Positions 62,196 to 64,000 of a DNA stretch of 64,000 nt are shown here, one piece after another. How positions within the stretch are numbered: the first letter of the stretch is position 1; every line of letters begins with the position of its first letter. The translations under genes and the position numbers were made by a program. The DNA lies in assembly GCF_964656455.1 (NCBI RefSeq), contig NC_135715.1:77885414-77949413 (forward strand), given 5' to 3'. Source of the DNA: Halichoerus grypus. Taxonomy: Eukaryota > Chordata > Mammalia > Carnivora > Phocidae. Under the pieces are notes generated by a model. That model made no database searches. It saw only the letters and a program-made list of their open reading frames with translations, and had not been told where the DNA came from.

Positions 62196-62368
62196 ACCTC
62201 AACTTTAAAAATTACAGCATAGAGTAAAAGCTCATTTACATTAATTACTTGAATAATTATTTCATTTCCATGGTCATTATATTAGGAAACCTAAGTATGT
62301 AACATCTTATATTTGAAATTTTATTGAACAAACCTAGCAGTTCTTCTCAGATTAGAAGAACATATTTA

Positions 62369-62568
62369 GGGGCACCTGGATGGCTCAGTCGTTAAGCGTC
62401 TGCCTTCACCTCAGGTCATGATCCCAGGGTCCGGGGATCGAGCCCCGCATCGGGCTCCCTGCTCAGCGGGAAGCCTGCTTCTCCCTCTCCCACTCCCCCT
62501 GCTTGTGTTCCCTCTCTCGCTGTGTCTCTCTCTGTCAAATAAATAAATAAAATCTTTAAAAAAAAGAA
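62369..62568 (+). mobile_element. Can-SINE
   Basis: ggggcacctggatggctcag to caaataaataaataaaatct plus A-rich tail. Flanks gaagaacatatttag and gaaggacatacttaa are a diverged TSD. Confidence 0.94.
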
Positions 62569-62598
62569 GAAGAAGGACATACTTAAAGGCCATGGGTT

Positions 62599-62626
62599 TT
62601 TTGTTTTGTTTTGTTTTGTTTTGTAG
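62599..62626 (+). repeat. (GTTTT)n simple repeat
   Basis: About five units of gtttt. Confidence 0.9.
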
Positions 62627-63519
62627 ATTATCTGAATGTTTCTCCAGTAAATTTTATTTATTGCTTTTCCTACCATAAGTGCGAATGCATGAGAATAGGT
62701 AATGAAAATTACTTTAATACCCAAAACATAGGTATAGCAAAGTGATTTGAACAGCAAATACAAAAGTAATGATGAAATATGTTAATATAAATTCTTTTGG
62801 AAATGTCCTAAAATATAAATTGCCTCTGTTGGTTTCTTTTGTGTTATGCAGTACATTCATGTTTTATTAATATCCAGATCTAGAAACTATTGAAGTAATT
62901 GCTTACTTCTCTATCCCAAGAACAAGTAAAATAGCAACTATCTGTATAAGCTATTTTCTGTCAGATAATAACAAACAATATAGCGGTGATCAAAGCCAGC
63001 AATAGTTAATACATTTAATCTTTACCTTGATAGATGGCACATCTGGTTATTTGGGCTAAGTGCCAGGGTTTTAGTGCAATTTCTTTGAACAATACCTTAA
63101 TGACATGTCTTTTTACTAGTGTGAATTTCTCCTTAGGTGGTCCTTTTATTTCACACTGATTTCATACTGGCAGAAAGGATTGTGCTCTTAATATAGTAGT
63201 GGTATAATTTTATCATGCCAAATATACATGCTAGTGTTATTATTAAGTAAATATAAAAGCCTTCAGTAGATTTATTTTTCTTGATTTGGGGATAATGTTC
63301 TTGTTTCAGAATTTAAACTAACATGATTCTGAAAGCAAAAATAAGTTAAATCAATCCTACAAACATTTCTTCATTTTCAGCCTGTAATTGGAAATATGGA
63401 TCGATATAAATTTAAATAGTCAACTTGGCAGTACTTTTTTAATCATAGAATTTGTATTTGGTGAATGTGTCCTCCTTCTTCTTTTACCACTTATATATTA
63501 TGACCACTTTACCTTCTTT
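62627..63519. other. MICU2 intron, nothing recognised
   Basis: AT-rich. No exon matching the next MICU2 segment was found. Confidence 0.45.
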
Positions 63520-63920
63520 CTGTTTCTCTCAAAACATCCCTATTTCTTCCACAAACTTTTTCTTCCCTCTGCCTGGAATGTCCTTTCCCCATTCCTTCTG
63601 TAGCTTTTACCATTCAGATCTCAGCCCAAATGTCCTGTTCTCACAAAGAACCACACAGAATAAACCTATCTAGCAGTAATCCATACCCAGCAGTCTCAGA
63701 ATCCTGTTACCCTACTTTTATTTTATCTTAGTATTGTCATACTTTGAAATACTAGTCATATTTGAAATTCTCTTATTTGTTCACTGTTTGTTATCTCTAG
63801 ACCATTAGAATGTAAGTTTCATGACAGCAAGGATATTATCTGTCCTTAACTGCTATATTCCCAACACTTAGAACAACACTTTCATTACATGATAGGCACT
63901 TATTATATTGCTATCATGAA
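63520..63920 (+). repeat. L2 LINE 3' fragment (likely)
   Basis: ttccctctgcctggaatgtc, cagatctcagcccaaatgtc, gaatgtaagtttcatgacag, and aacactt...gataggcacttatta: standard L2 3' text. Confidence 0.8.
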
Positions 63921-63983
63921 TCAGTATCATGTACAGCCATTTTAGAAACTCTTAAAACCAGAGAGTCCTTTTGGCATAAGAGA

Positions 63984-64000
63984 ATACAGTTGACCCTTGA
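63984..64000 (+). mobile_element. Start of a Tigger-like element, cut by the window edge
   Basis: ta|cagttgacccttga matches the left end of the element at 11836 (cagttgatccttga). Only 15-17 bases are visible. Confidence 0.5.

Larger units (their letters stand above)
55453..62203 (+). mobile_element. Decayed near-full-length L1
   Basis: 5' UTR at 55453-56290 (ggagaagatgggggtgtaga, cacatatggatcagttccc-like), ORF1 remnant about 56300-57470, ORF2 remnant about 57980-61700, and a 3' end at about 62005 (gtcaattatacctcaa). A tentative TSD is tttaaaataacaacat (about 55437) with tttaaaaattacagcat (62204). Nested in it are a SINE (57189-57372) and a minus-strand L1 piece at its tail. It is more diverged than the L1s at 21950 and 24186. 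Confidence 0.85.

Noticed and set aside
63380..63417. Possible exon after ttttcag at 63380
   Set aside because: The sequence after it (cctgtaattggaaatatgga) does not match the next MICU2 segment (LQKII in human) and no suitable donor follows in frame.
1..64000. CRISPR array, operon, phage or plasmid system
   Set aside because: The repeats are interspersed retroelements with TSDs; gene structure, splice sites and composition are mammalian.

Overview
The window is nuclear DNA from a placental mammal of the order Carnivora, probably a caniform. The main evidence is more than 20 copies of the carnivore tRNA-derived SINE (Can-SINE/SINEC: a head reading like ggcgcctgggtggctcag, a CT-rich middle, and an AATAAA/poly-A tail), together with L1 elements carrying the carnivore-type 3' UTR. 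There are no bacterial genes, operons, CRISPR arrays or phage features.

The only spliced gene I can support is MICU2 (mitochondrial calcium uptake 2, an EF-hand regulator of the mitochondrial calcium uniporter), on the + strand. Four consecutive coding exons are visible: 18262-18293 (32 nt), 18406-18481 (76 nt), 46407-46454 (48 nt) and 47641-47723 (83 nt). All four have consensus splice sites and compatible phases. They encode about residues 120-199 of human MICU2 and end in the first canonical EF-hand. Bases 1-18261 look like an upstream intron and 47724-64000 like a downstream intron. The 27.9 kb intron between the second and third visible exons holds most of the notable material.

Layout. 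(1) 1-18261: pyrimidine-rich repeat, L1 3' end (2841-3849), 5'-truncated YBX1 processed pseudogene (minus, 4266-4884), L2, an old interspersed repeat split by an internally inverted L1 (6073-9254) that carries two young SINEs, minus-strand L1, paired SINEs, a Tigger-like DNA transposon, old L1s, then 3.4 kb of sequence in which I recognise nothing. (2) 18262-18481: two MICU2 exons with a 112-nt intron. (3) 18482-46406: the large intron, containing an older near-full-length L1 (21950-33808) that was itself hit by a second L1 (24186-29671) and two SINEs, and a full-length retrocopy of ATP5PD (ATP synthase subunit d) with an uninterrupted 161-codon reading frame (42018-42503), followed by four SINE copies. 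(4) 46407-47723: two MICU2 exons. (5) 47724-64000: downstream intron with several L1 3' ends, SINEs and another decayed near-full-length L1 (55453-62203).

I see no previously undescribed biological system. The most notable items are the intact ATP5PD retrocopy inside an intron of another mitochondrial gene in the same orientation, and several cleanly datable nested insertions with target-site duplications (TSDs). Protein comparisons rest on recalled human sequences, not on a search.
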